This document shows, piece after piece, positions 38,730-46,406 of a stretch of DNA of 64,000 nt (positions within the stretch are counted from its first letter, which is position 1; each line of letters opens with the position of its first letter). The notes below the pieces were generated by a model, which searched no databases, was not told where the DNA came from, and worked only from the letters and a program-made list of their open reading frames with translations. Source of the DNA: Agrobacterium vitis (GTDB lineage Bacteria > Pseudomonadota > Alphaproteobacteria > Rhizobiales > Rhizobiaceae); assembly GCF_037039395.1 (NCBI RefSeq), contig NZ_CP146244.1, positions 930,001 through 994,000 of the forward strand, given 5' to 3'. Made by a program: the position numbers and the translations under genes.

Positions 38730-39427
38730 GGCAGGGCCTCGATCAGGTCTTTCGAATTGGACACCGCGCCGAACACGCCGCCCTGCATTTTCACCATCTT
38801 GATGGCGGCGAGGTGATTGCCGTAATCAGTCGCGCCGCAGCAATCTTCCAGCAACAGGCATTCAAAGCCCCGGTCATTGGCCTCGCGCATCGTGGTATGC
38901 ACACAGACATCGGTGGTGATGCCGGTCAGGATGATATTCTGGATGCGCTTCTGGTTGAGGATCAGTTCCAGATCGGTGGCGCAGAACGAGCCTTTGCCGG
39001 GCTTGTCGATAATGGTTTCGCCATCCAGTGGGGCCAGCTCTTCGATAATGTTCCAGCCTGGTTCGCCACGCACCAGAATGCGACCGCAGGGGCCGGGATC
39101 ACCGATGCCGGACTTGATCCGCTGCGAGCGCCAGCGCTTGTTGGCGGGCAGGTCGGCGAGGTCAGGGCGATGGCCTTCGCGGGTGTGGATGATGTGGTAG
39201 GCTTTGGCGCGCATGGCAGCCAGAACCGCTTTGATCGGCTCAATTGGTGCGCGCACCAGCGACAGATCATAGCCCATGTGATCGACATAGCCGCCGGGGC
39301 CGCAGAAATCGGTCTGCATGTCGATGATGATGAGCGCGGTGTTATCAGGCCGCCAATCGCCATTATAGGGCCAGGGATAGGGATCGGCAGCGAGGGTATG
39401 GATCTTGGTATCGGTTAGCGTATCCAT
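38726..39427 (-). CDS. biuH: Biuret amidohydrolase (BiuH)
   Basis: A 233-residue isochorismatase-fold cysteine hydrolase that converts biuret to allophanate and ammonia. The catalytic residues fall exactly at Asp36, Lys142 and Cys175 as numbered for the R. leguminosarum enzyme ([27 protein letters not shown]). The N-terminal [10 protein letters not shown] segment and the [10 protein letters not shown] loop also match remembered BiuH sequence. AGGAG precedes the ATG. Its product is the substrate of the allophanate hydrolase at the operon end, and carboxybiuret from cyanuric acid decarboxylates to its substrate. Confidence 0.93.
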   Translation of the reverse strand: MDTLTDTKIHTLAADPYPWPYNGDWRPDNTALIIIDMQTDFCGPGGYVDHMGYDLSLVRAPIEPIKAVLAAMRAKAYHIIHTREGHRPDLADLPANKRWRSQRIKSGIGDPGPCGRILVRGEPGWNIIEELAPLDGETIIDKPGKGSFCATDLELILNQKRIQNIILTGITTDVCVHTTMREANDRGFECLLLEDCCGATDYGNHLAAIKMVKMQGGVFGAVSNSKDLIEALP

Positions 39428-39436
39428 GAAAATCTC

Positions 39437-40453
39437 CTATTCGGCGGCGGATTTGGCCGGGGCGCCATAAAGGCGGGTCGGCTTGTCGAAGCCGCAGACC
39501 GTACCGTCGGTGATCTTGACTTGATCCTCCCAGGGCAGGCGATACTTGCCAGCCATCAGATCGTGCATGTAAGTGTAGGGCACATCCTGCGCGCCACCGG
39601 CGACCGCGACATAGCCGCGATGACCGAGCTGGTAGATGTTGTTTTCCACGCCCCAGCCCAGCCGCGCCTCTCGCACCAGATCGGGGCGCACTTCGGCGGT
39701 GATGATCTCGTTGACGCGGCCTGATGTGCCGTGGGCGATGATCGAGCCATCGAAATTGCAGATCATCCCTTCGCCCATGCTGTCGAATGTGCCGTCCGAA
39801 CCGCACATGCAGACATTGGCTGTGACCATCAGATTGCAGAAGGCGTTGGACTGGTTGGTGAAGCGCCAGGATTCGCGGATCGGTGCGGTATAGCCCGCCG
39901 TGCGGATCATGATTTCCGCGCCCTTATAGGCGCATTCGCGGGCCATTTCCGGGAACATGCCATCATGACAGATGATCAGCGCCAGCTTGGCGCCCTTCGG
40001 CCCGTCGATGACGGGAATGCCGAGGTTGCCCGGCTCCCATGGCTCGACCGGCACCCAGGGATGCATTTTGCGGTAATAGAGTTTCAGCGCGCCGGTGTCG
40101 TCAATGATAATGCCGGAATTATAGGGCATCCCACCGGGATTATATTCCATGATCGAGAAACAGCCCCAGATGCGGTTCTGTTTGCAGGCGGCCTTGAAGG
40201 CGGCCACTTCCGGGCCGTCCATCCGGCACATGATCTCGGGGTTAATATCCATCGACAGGCCGTGCAGGGCATATTCGGGAAATACCACGAGATCCATGCC
40301 CGGCTGGTTGCGCCGGGCTTTGGCCACAAGATCGACGATCACCTGGGTCTGGCGGGCCAGATCTTGCGGCGTGACGGTGACGGGGAGCTGCAATTGCACG
40401 AGGCCGATACCGACGCCGTGTTCCGATTTGTTCAATCCGCCCAATCCGTTCAT
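39437..40453 (-). CDS. amiF: Formamidase (AmiF-type nitrilase-superfamily amidase)
   Basis: A 338-residue nitrilase-superfamily amidase close to Helicobacter AmiF and aliphatic amidase AmiE. The triad is Glu60 (VVFPEYALHG), Lys129 (YYRKMHPW) and Cys162 (IICHDGMFPE); the Lys-Cys spacing of 33 equals that of AmiF (133/166). The C-terminal arm LGWGVENNIYQLGHRGYVA and AGKYRLPWED is conserved. AGGAGG precedes the ATG. Formamide is the default substrate, but its place between the importer and the biuret pathway suggests a short amide or ureide arising from that pathway. It is separate from the FmdA-type formamidase at 15213, giving two unrelated formamidase families in the window. Confidence 0.88.
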   Translation of the reverse strand: MNGLGGLNKSEHGVGIGLVQLQLPVTVTPQDLARQTQVIVDLVAKARRNQPGMDLVVFPEYALHGLSMDINPEIMCRMDGPEVAAFKAACKQNRIWGCFSIMEYNPGGMPYNSGIIIDDTGALKLYYRKMHPWVPVEPWEPGNLGIPVIDGPKGAKLALIICHDGMFPEMARECAYKGAEIMIRTAGYTAPIRESWRFTNQSNAFCNLMVTANVCMCGSDGTFDSMGEGMICNFDGSIIAHGTSGRVNEIITAEVRPDLVREARLGWGVENNIYQLGHRGYVAVAGGAQDVPYTYMHDLMAGKYRLPWEDQVKITDGTVCGFDKPTRLYGAPAKSAAE

Positions 40454-40468
40454 GGGAACCTCCTGTGG

Positions 40469-41395
40469 CTATTTGGTCAGCGACAGCGCCGCCGGTGCGC
40501 CGGACAGCGCCCGTGTCGGTGACGATGTGATGATGAGAATGATCAGGGTCAGCACATAGGGTGCGGCGTAAAACAGATAATAGCCCTCGCTAACGCCGAC
40601 CGATTGCAAAGCCGGGCCGAGCGCACCGGCCCCGCCGAACAGTAGAGAGGCCAGCACGCAGCCAAGCGGGTTCCAGCGCGCGAAAATCACCAGCGCCACG
40701 GCCATCAGGCCTTGGCCGGACGAAATCCGCTCGTTCCACGAACCGGGATAGAACAGCGACAGATAGGCGCCGCCCACTGCCGCCAGCGCCCCGCCTGCCA
40801 TGGTTGCCAGCAGGCGCACGGTGTCCGGGTTGATGCCCATGGCACGCGCCGCATCCGAACTGTCGCCGACGACCCGCAGGATCAGGCCGATCCGGGTATT
40901 CTTCAGCGCCCACCAGAGCACCAGCGCCAGTACAAGGCCGATGACGAACAGGATGTTGATGGTCAAAGCCGCCTGGATTTGCGGCAGATGCGACCAGAAG
41001 CCAAGCGAAATCACCGGCAGTTTCGGCGCGACCGGTTGGATGAAGGGCTTGCCGAAGAAGAAGGCGAGACCCAGCCCGAACTGCATCATGGCGATACCGA
41101 TGGCGATGTCGTTGACCTTCGGAAACTTGCAGATAAAGCCATGCAGCAGGCCAAACAGTGATCCAGCCACCATGGCCGCGGCCACGCCAGCCCAGGGCGA
41201 ACCGGTCATGACAGCCACGGCATAGGCCGCCATGGCGCCGAATACCAATGTGCCTTCAAGGCCGAGATTGATGCGGCCCGACCGCTCCGTAAGAGTTTCG
41301 CCAAGGCTGACGAAGATGAAGGGGGTGGAGACGCGGATGGCACCAGCCAATATCGCCAGCGGCACGCCCCAGAGGCCAAGCGCGCTATCGTCCAT
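40469..41395 (-). CDS. BMP-type ABC importer permease, second subunit
   Basis: A 308-residue inner-membrane permease of the branched-chain/nucleoside class (BPD_transp_2) with eight or more hydrophobic segments. The ATG at 41395 overlaps the previous stop by one base. The GRINLGLEGTLVFGAMAAYAVAV segment (the conserved N-L-G-x-EG motif of nucleoside importers) and GINPDTVRLLATMAGGALAAVGGAYL are characteristic. It partners with the permease just upstream. Confidence 0.9.
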   Translation of the reverse strand: MDDSALGLWGVPLAILAGAIRVSTPFIFVSLGETLTERSGRINLGLEGTLVFGAMAAYAVAVMTGSPWAGVAAAMVAGSLFGLLHGFICKFPKVNDIAIGIAMMQFGLGLAFFFGKPFIQPVAPKLPVISLGFWSHLPQIQAALTINILFVIGLVLALVLWWALKNTRIGLILRVVGDSSDAARAMGINPDTVRLLATMAGGALAAVGGAYLSLFYPGSWNERISSGQGLMAVALVIFARWNPLGCVLASLLFGGAGALGPALQSVGVSEGYYLFYAAPYVLTLIILIITSSPTRALSGAPAALSLTK

Positions 41396-42558
41396 CACGT
41401 CTCTCCTTTTTCTGTGACCGGTTGCTTCCAGAGGTCCGGATTGAAGATGCGAAACCGGCCATACAGCGTTTCGCAAAACAGGATGACCACGAACAGCGTG
41501 CCTTGAAGCACCAGCACGGTGGCATCCGGCAGGCCCATGCGGCGCTGGATCAAGCCGCCGGAGGCGGTGATGCCGCCAAGAAAAATCGCAACGGGAATGA
41601 TCGCCAGCGGATTTTGCCGGGCAAGGAAGGCGACGAGAATGCCGGTATAGCCATAGCCCGCCACCAGCGCGCCATTGGCGCTGCCCTGCACGGCGGCCAC
41701 TTCGATCATCCCGGCAAGGCCTGCAAAACCACCGGCTAGCGCGGTAAAGCCGACGATCAAACGCCCAACCGGCAGGCCCTGGATCTGTGCGGCGCGCATA
41801 TTGCCGCCCGCGATCCGTGCGGCAAAACCGATGCTGGTCCATTCGATAACGATATAGGAGAGAATGCAGGCGATCATGCCGACCGCCAGGCCCCAATGCA
41901 CATCCATGCCGGGGATCTTGCCAATCATGTCGGCGGCGGGAAGGGGCAGGGTCGAGGGCTTGTTGAGGCTGGCCGGATCGCGCAGCGGTCCTTCGATCAG
42001 GTGGTTCATCAGCGCGATGGCGATATAGGCCAGCAGCAGCGAGGAGATGGTTTCATTGACGCCGCGATAGTGGTTCAGCGCTCCGGCAAAGCCGATCCAC
42101 ACGCCACCAGCCAGCATGGCGCACAGACCCATGACCAGCCAGAGGGCAGGGGGATTGAAGGCCGGAGCCAGCGGAACGGCGATGGCCGCTGCCGCCAGGC
42201 CGCCCAGCACCAGCGCGCCCTCCGCGCCAATGATTGTCAGGCCGAGCCGGGCGGGAAGTGCCACGCAGAGCGCGGTTAACAGCAGCGGGGCTGCCCGGCT
42301 AAGGGCATTTTGCAGCGAAAACCACGAGCCGAAGCCGCCCGCAAACATCAGCTGGAACAGTTGCAGCGGCGATTTGCCGATGGCGGTGATGAACAGGCTG
42401 AACAGGCCAAGCCCGATCAGCACGGCCAGCAGCGTGATTGCCACCGGCTCGGCGCGGCGGGCCAGCCATTCCACGAACGGACGTAGCGCATGATGTCCCG
42501 CAGACTTGGGCCGCGAGCCATGCGGCAGATGTGTCCGGCTTTCAGCTGTCGTGGTCAT
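41395..42558 (-). CDS. BMP-type ABC importer permease, first subunit
   Basis: A 387-residue permease of the YufP/NupP-like class, longer than its partner because of an N-terminal cytoplasmic arm and an extra helix. IIGAEGALVLGGLAAAAIAV corresponds to the family's conserved EG motif, and GLPVGRLIVGFTALAGGFAGLAGMIEV to the cytoplasmic coupling loop. The ATG at 42558 has GGAGG upstream and is preferred; an ATG at 42573 in the same frame would add five residues but has no clear ribosome site. Confidence 0.88.
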   Translation of the reverse strand: MTTTAESRTHLPHGSRPKSAGHHALRPFVEWLARRAEPVAITLLAVLIGLGLFSLFITAIGKSPLQLFQLMFAGGFGSWFSLQNALSRAAPLLLTALCVALPARLGLTIIGAEGALVLGGLAAAAIAVPLAPAFNPPALWLVMGLCAMLAGGVWIGFAGALNHYRGVNETISSLLLAYIAIALMNHLIEGPLRDPASLNKPSTLPLPAADMIGKIPGMDVHWGLAVGMIACILSYIVIEWTSIGFAARIAGGNMRAAQIQGLPVGRLIVGFTALAGGFAGLAGMIEVAAVQGSANGALVAGYGYTGILVAFLARQNPLAIIPVAIFLGGITASGGLIQRRMGLPDATVLVLQGTLFVVILFCETLYGRFRIFNPDLWKQPVTEKGET

Positions 42559-42577
42559 GGCCCGCGCCTCCATTGGT

Positions 42578-43702
42578 TCAGCCCATCGAACCCATGACGC
42601 CTTCGACCAGGTAGTTCATGCTTTCCAGCTCGATGGCATCTTCGGCATAGTCCTTGCCCGAGGGTATAACGACATTGCCCTTGTTGTCCTTCTGGCCGCC
42701 CTTGAAGACGGAGAAGCCGCCTGCCTTCATGGCGGCAAGCGTGGCTTCAAACTTGGTGCGGGCCTCAGCGGAGACGCCGGGGCCAAGCGGGCTCATCTTG
42801 ACGAACCCGTCCTTCAACCCGCCGCGCACGAAATTGCCGAGCTTTTCACCAGCCTGCGCCTTCTTGACGAAATCGGTATAGACATTGCCCCAAGCCCATT
42901 CGGCGCCGGTCAGATATTTTTCAGGGGCCAGCGGGCTCTGGTTGGCATGATAGCCGCAGACGAAAGCGCCACGGCCAGCGGCGGTCTGCACCACGACCTT
43001 CGGGCTATCGACATGGCATGTGATGACATCAACGCCCTGATCGACCAGCGCATTGGTGGCTTCTGCCTCCTTGACGGCCAGCGACCATTCACCGGTGAAA
43101 ATCACCTGGCAGGTGATGGAGGGATCGACGGAGCGGGCGCCGAGCAGGAAGGCATTGATATTCTGCACCACCTGCGGAATGGGCTTGGCGGCGACGAAGC
43201 CGATCTTCTTCGACTTGGTCGCATAGGCGGCGGCAATGCCGTTCAAATATTGGCCCTGGAAGATGTAGCCGAAATAGCTGCCGGTATTGTCGGGGTTCTT
43301 GCCCTTCTGCCAGAGGCCGCCGCAATGGCGAAACTGCACGTCAGGATATTTCTGCGCGACTGCCAGCATATGGGGGTCGAAATAGCCGAAAGAGGTCGGA
43401 AACAGCAGGCTTGCGCCATCCAGATTAATCATCGATTCCATGGTCTTCTGGACATCGACGGTCTCAGGCACGTTTTCTTCCTCGACGACAGTTACGCCGG
43501 ACAAGGCCTTAACCACGGCAGCGCCCTCGGCATGGGCCTGGTTATAGCCATAATCATCCTTGGGGCCGACATAGATAAAGCCGACGGTAAGGTCCGCAGC
43601 CTGCGCGGAACGCAGCATGCCGGGAGCAGCGATGGCGGTAGCGGCACCCAAAGCGGAGGTTTGCAGGAAATGGCGGCGGGTAAAGGAAGGCGATCTGGTC
43701 AT
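42578..43702 (-). CDS. BMP-family binding protein of the cyanurate/biuret operon
   Basis: A 374-residue periplasmic binding protein of the basic membrane protein (BMP/PnrA-like) family with a Tat-type signal (RRHFLQTSALGAATAIAAP; mature from about residue 36). Motifs are GFIYVGPKDDYGYNQAH, FPTSFGYFDPHMLAVAQKYPDVQFRHCGG and WAWGNVYTDFVKKAQAGEK. BMP proteins mostly bind purine nucleosides; the cyanuric acid operon of Pseudomonas sp. ADP also includes a BMP-type binding protein (AtzT), as remembered. The ligand here is therefore inferred to be cyanuric acid, biuret, triuret or a related ring. First gene of the operon; its promoter region holds a sigma-54 site. Confidence 0.88.
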   Translation of the reverse strand: MTRSPSFTRRHFLQTSALGAATAIAAPGMLRSAQAADLTVGFIYVGPKDDYGYNQAHAEGAAVVKALSGVTVVEEENVPETVDVQKTMESMINLDGASLLFPTSFGYFDPHMLAVAQKYPDVQFRHCGGLWQKGKNPDNTGSYFGYIFQGQYLNGIAAAYATKSKKIGFVAAKPIPQVVQNINAFLLGARSVDPSITCQVIFTGEWSLAVKEAEATNALVDQGVDVITCHVDSPKVVVQTAAGRGAFVCGYHANQSPLAPEKYLTGAEWAWGNVYTDFVKKAQAGEKLGNFVRGGLKDGFVKMSPLGPGVSAEARTKFEATLAAMKAGGFSVFKGGQKDNKGNVVIPSGKDYAEDAIELESMNYLVEGVMGSMG

Positions 43703-43757
43703 CGATAGGTTCCCCTGTTTGTTCCGGCTCTTGTCCGGTGCGGATGATTTGAGAAAG

Positions 43758-43765
43758 TGTATGCA
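43758..43765. promoter_or_regulatory. TGTATGCA core site overlapping the -12 element
   Basis: An 8-base TGTATGCA identical to the core of the two longer repeats at 43835-43853 and 44002-44020. It overlaps the -12 half of the sigma-54 promoter, a position where a bound GntR repressor would block RNA polymerase. A single 8-mer alone could occur by chance. Confidence 0.45.
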
Positions 43766-43777
43766 ATCACCATGCCA
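43762..43777 (-). promoter_or_regulatory. Sigma-54 (-24/-12) promoter of the cyanurate/biuret operon
   Basis: On the minus strand TGGCATG-GTGA-TTGCA matches the RpoN consensus TGGCACG-N4-TTGCA at 11 of 12 defined bases, with the GG and GC dinucleotides exactly 12 bases apart. Transcription would start near 43750, about 48 bases before the ATG at 43702. This points to NtrC-type nitrogen control. No clear upstream NtrC-binding dyad was found. Confidence 0.78.
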
Positions 43778-43834
43778 AACAGAAAAGCCATGACGCGAGG
43801 AGGATTTTGCGCAGGGCTCGTTCTTTCCGTCTCA

Positions 43835-43853
43835 TCTGTATGCACTTTTAAAA
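43835..43853 (+). promoter_or_regulatory. Candidate GntR operator, copy A
   Basis: TCTGTATGCACTTTTAAAA, found again in reverse orientation at 44002-44020 with a single mismatch (18 of 19). It lies about 60 bases upstream of the sigma-54 promoter. A repeat this long in a 342-base intergenic region next to a GntR gene is a strong operator candidate. Confidence 0.65.
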
Positions 43854-44001
43854 TTCAGATGAATAATTTTTAAGCGAGCTCATTAATTCAGCTAAATCTA
43901 CTGGAGAAAATTTCGTTGAATCGCATGAAAGTTGTGCTGATCGGAAAATTCCTGCTTTGATATCAGCGCGACTGTGCGATAGTCTGGCAAGACAAATGGC
44001 T

Positions 44002-44020
44002 TTTTAAAACTGCATACAGA
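44002..44020 (-). promoter_or_regulatory. Candidate GntR operator, copy B
   Basis: Reverse-complement copy of the 19-base element at 43835-43853 with one change. It ends 24 bases before the GntR ATG at 44045, so it would suit autorepression. The core CTGCATACAG is an imperfect palindrome. Confidence 0.65.
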
Positions 44021-44044
44021 CAATAATAAAACTGGGAAATCGCA

Positions 44045-44728
44045 ATGAACCAGCCGAGGGTGCGCGAACTTGTTCGTGCCGGCAATACGGTCGAACAATT
44101 GGTGCGCGCCATTGCCGACCTGATTATCGTCGGTGACTTGAAGCCGGATGATAAACTGGATGAAGGATCGCTTGCCACCCGGTTCGAGGTGTCACGCACG
44201 CCGGTGCGCGAGGCGCTGCGGCAATTGTGCGCCATGGGGCTGGTGGAGCGCAAGCCGAACAAGAGCGCTGTTGTCACCAACGTCACCGGCCAGTTCCTGA
44301 CCTCGATGTTCGAAGCCATGGCGGAGCTTGAGGCCGTTTGCGCCAGGCTTGCGGCAGAGCGTATGACGCTGGAGGAGCGCCGGGCGCTGGAGCGGATGCA
44401 TCGCTCATCGATCCGCATCGTGCAGGCCGGGCAGACGGAGGATTATTCCGCCTATAATATCGAATTTCACAACCGGATCTATCAGGGCGCCCATAACCAG
44501 CATATTCTGGAACTGGTAACGCAAACCCGGTCGCGGCTGGCGCCCTTTCGCCGCGCCCAGTTTCGCTTGACGGGTCGCTTGTCCCTGTCCTTCCAGGAGC
44601 ATGAGGCCATCGTCAATGCCATCCTGCGCGGTGAAAAGACTGCCGCCGCCGAAGCGGCCTATCGCCATGTCGAAATTGTCGGCGATGCCAGCAGCACATT
44701 GACCCAGCACACGGGCAGCAGGGACTGA
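44045..44728 (+). CDS. GntR-family (FadR/FCD-type) transcriptional regulator
   Basis: A 227-residue regulator. The N-terminal winged helix spans residues about 15-80 (LIIVGDLKPDDKLDEGSLATRFEVSRTPVREALRQLCAMGLVE, the GntR hallmark). An FCD ligand-binding domain follows, with metal-type ligands in EFHNRIYQGAHNQ and SFQEHEAIVNAI. It is divergent from the ten-gene cyanurate/biuret operon and separated from it by repeated candidate operators, so it most likely represses that operon and itself. The inducer is inferred to be a pathway intermediate. Confidence 0.9.
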   Translation: MNQPRVRELVRAGNTVEQLVRAIADLIIVGDLKPDDKLDEGSLATRFEVSRTPVREALRQLCAMGLVERKPNKSAVVTNVTGQFLTSMFEAMAELEAVCARLAAERMTLEERRALERMHRSSIRIVQAGQTEDYSAYNIEFHNRIYQGAHNQHILELVTQTRSRLAPFRRAQFRLTGRLSLSFQEHEAIVNAILRGEKTAAAEAAYRHVEIVGDASSTLTQHTGSRD

Positions 44729-44744
44729 ACCGGAAATCCAGGCC

Positions 44745-46406
44745 TCATGGATTGATGCGGTAGGTCCTGACCAGTTCTGGGTCCTGTTGCAGCGTATCGA
44801 GCCAGGTCGGGTCGAGTTTCGGCACCGAAGAAAACAGCAGTTTGGAATAGGGATGCTGCGGGGCAGCAAGCTGTTGCGGTGAGATCTGCTCGACCTTCTT
44901 GCCCGCATACATCACCACGATTTCGTCGCAGATCGCTTCCACCACCGACAAATCGTGGCTGATGAAAATATAGGACAGGCCGAGTTCACGCTGCAATTCC
45001 TTCAAAAGTTCGATTACGGCGGCAGCCACTACGGTGTCGAGCGCAGAGGTGATTTCGTCGCACAGGATCAGCTTCGGTTCCGCTGCCAGTGCGCGGGCGA
45101 AATTGACCCGCTGTTTCTGGCCGCCTGATAGTTCCGAGGGGCGGCGCTGGCGCAGTGATTGCGGGAGATGCACCATGTCGAGCAATTGGTTGATGCGGGC
45201 ATCGCGGGCCTTGCCCTTCATGCCATGGTAAAAGGTCAGCGGGCGACCGATGATTTCCTCGATGGATTTCGCCGGGTTCAGCGCCGTGTCGGCGGATTGG
45301 AAGACGATTTGCATTTCGCGCAGCTGGTCGCGGGTGCGGTCGCGGGCATGACGGCCCAGTTCACGGCCATTGAAAATGATATGGCCCGCTGCAGACGGCA
45401 GGAGGCCGGCAATGCTGCGCGCCAGAGTGGATTTGCCGCAGCCGGATTCGCCGATAATGCCGAGGTTGCGGCCATTGCGCACTGTCAGGTTGACGGACTG
45501 CACCGCCTGAACGAGAGGCAGGCCATCCGGTTGCAGATCGCCATAGCCAGCAATCAGGTTTTCGATTTCCAGCAAGGGCTTGAGACTCTTGTCTTCGGCA
45601 AGCGGTGTTGTGCGGGGTTTGGGTTCAAAGGCAGACAGAAGTTCGCGGGTATAGGGATGTTGGGCATGCGCCAGCAGGTCGGCAGTCGTGCCGCTTTCCT
45701 GCACTTCTCCGCCCTTGAGCACGATAATACGATCGGCAATCTGGGCAACGACGGCCAGATCATGGGAGACATAGACCCCGGAAATACCGTCCTTGCGCAT
45801 CACCGACTTGAAGGCCCGCAGCACTTCGATCTGCGTCGTCACATCAAGGGCGGTGGTCGGCTCATCGAAAATCACCAGTTTCGGACCACCGATCAGGGCC
45901 ATGGCCGCCGAAAGGCGCTGTAATTGGCCGCCGGAGACCTGATGCGGATAGCGTGAGCCGATGGTTTCCGGATTGGGCAGCGACAGCGCCCGAAACAGCG
46001 CCACGGCGCGGGTGCGGGCTTCTTCCTTCGACATTTGGTCGTGAATGCGGGTGACCTCGATCACCTGATCCATGATCTGGATGGCCGGATTGAAGGCCGC
46101 CGCCGCCGATTGCGGCACATAAGCGACATCGGTGCCGCGAATACGGGCGCGATCACGCTCGGAAAGCGCGGCCATGTCCTTGCCCGCGACATTGATCGTG
46201 CCGCCGGTTATACGGCATCCGGGGCGGGTATGGCCCATCAACGTCAGGGCGATGGTGGTTTTCCCAGAGCCACTTTCGCCGATCAAGGCAACGATTTCGC
46301 CCTCCGGTATATCCAGGCTGATGCCCTTGATAATCTCGACCTTGCGGCCGGAATCGGTGGTGGCCTGGACCTTGAGGTCGCGGATTTCCACGAGGTTTGC
46401 CATCAT
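44745..46406 (-). CDS. Fused double ATPase of a peptide-type ABC importer (YejF-like)
   Basis: A 553-residue fusion of DppD- and DppF-type ATPases. Half 1: Walker A GESGSGKTT, signature VSGGQLQRLSAAMAL, Walker B LVIFDEPTTALD. Half 2: Walker A GESGCGKST, signature LSGGQKQRVNFARAL, Walker B LILCDEITSALD. Length matches YejF/GsiA-class fusions. The start overlaps the permease stop (ATGA at 46403-46406), and its stop faces the GntR gene 16 bases away. It powers the third peptide-type importer of the window; substrate unknown. Confidence 0.92.
   Translation of the reverse strand: MMANLVEIRDLKVQATTDSGRKVEIIKGISLDIPEGEIVALIGESGSGKTTIALTLMGHTRPGCRITGGTINVAGKDMAALSERDRARIRGTDVAYVPQSAAAAFNPAIQIMDQVIEVTRIHDQMSKEEARTRAVALFRALSLPNPETIGSRYPHQVSGGQLQRLSAAMALIGGPKLVIFDEPTTALDVTTQIEVLRAFKSVMRKDGISGVYVSHDLAVVAQIADRIIVLKGGEVQESGTTADLLAHAQHPYTRELLSAFEPKPRTTPLAEDKSLKPLLEIENLIAGYGDLQPDGLPLVQAVQSVNLTVRNGRNLGIIGESGCGKSTLARSIAGLLPSAAGHIIFNGRELGRHARDRTRDQLREMQIVFQSADTALNPAKSIEEIIGRPLTFYHGMKGKARDARINQLLDMVHLPQSLRQRRPSELSGGQKQRVNFARALAAEPKLILCDEITSALDTVVAAAVIELLKELQRELGLSYIFISHDLSVVEAICDEIVVMYAGKKVEQISPQQLAAPQHPYSKLLFSSVPKLDPTWLDTLQQDPELVRTYRINP

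Larger units (their letters stand above)
43703..44044. other. 342-base divergent control region
   Basis: Divergent region between the BMP binding-protein gene and the GntR regulator. It is clearly AT-richer than its surroundings from about 43840 to 44040. It holds the sigma-54 promoter (43762-43777) and three copies of the TGTATGCA core in two orientations. No gene was seen in it. Confidence 0.7.
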
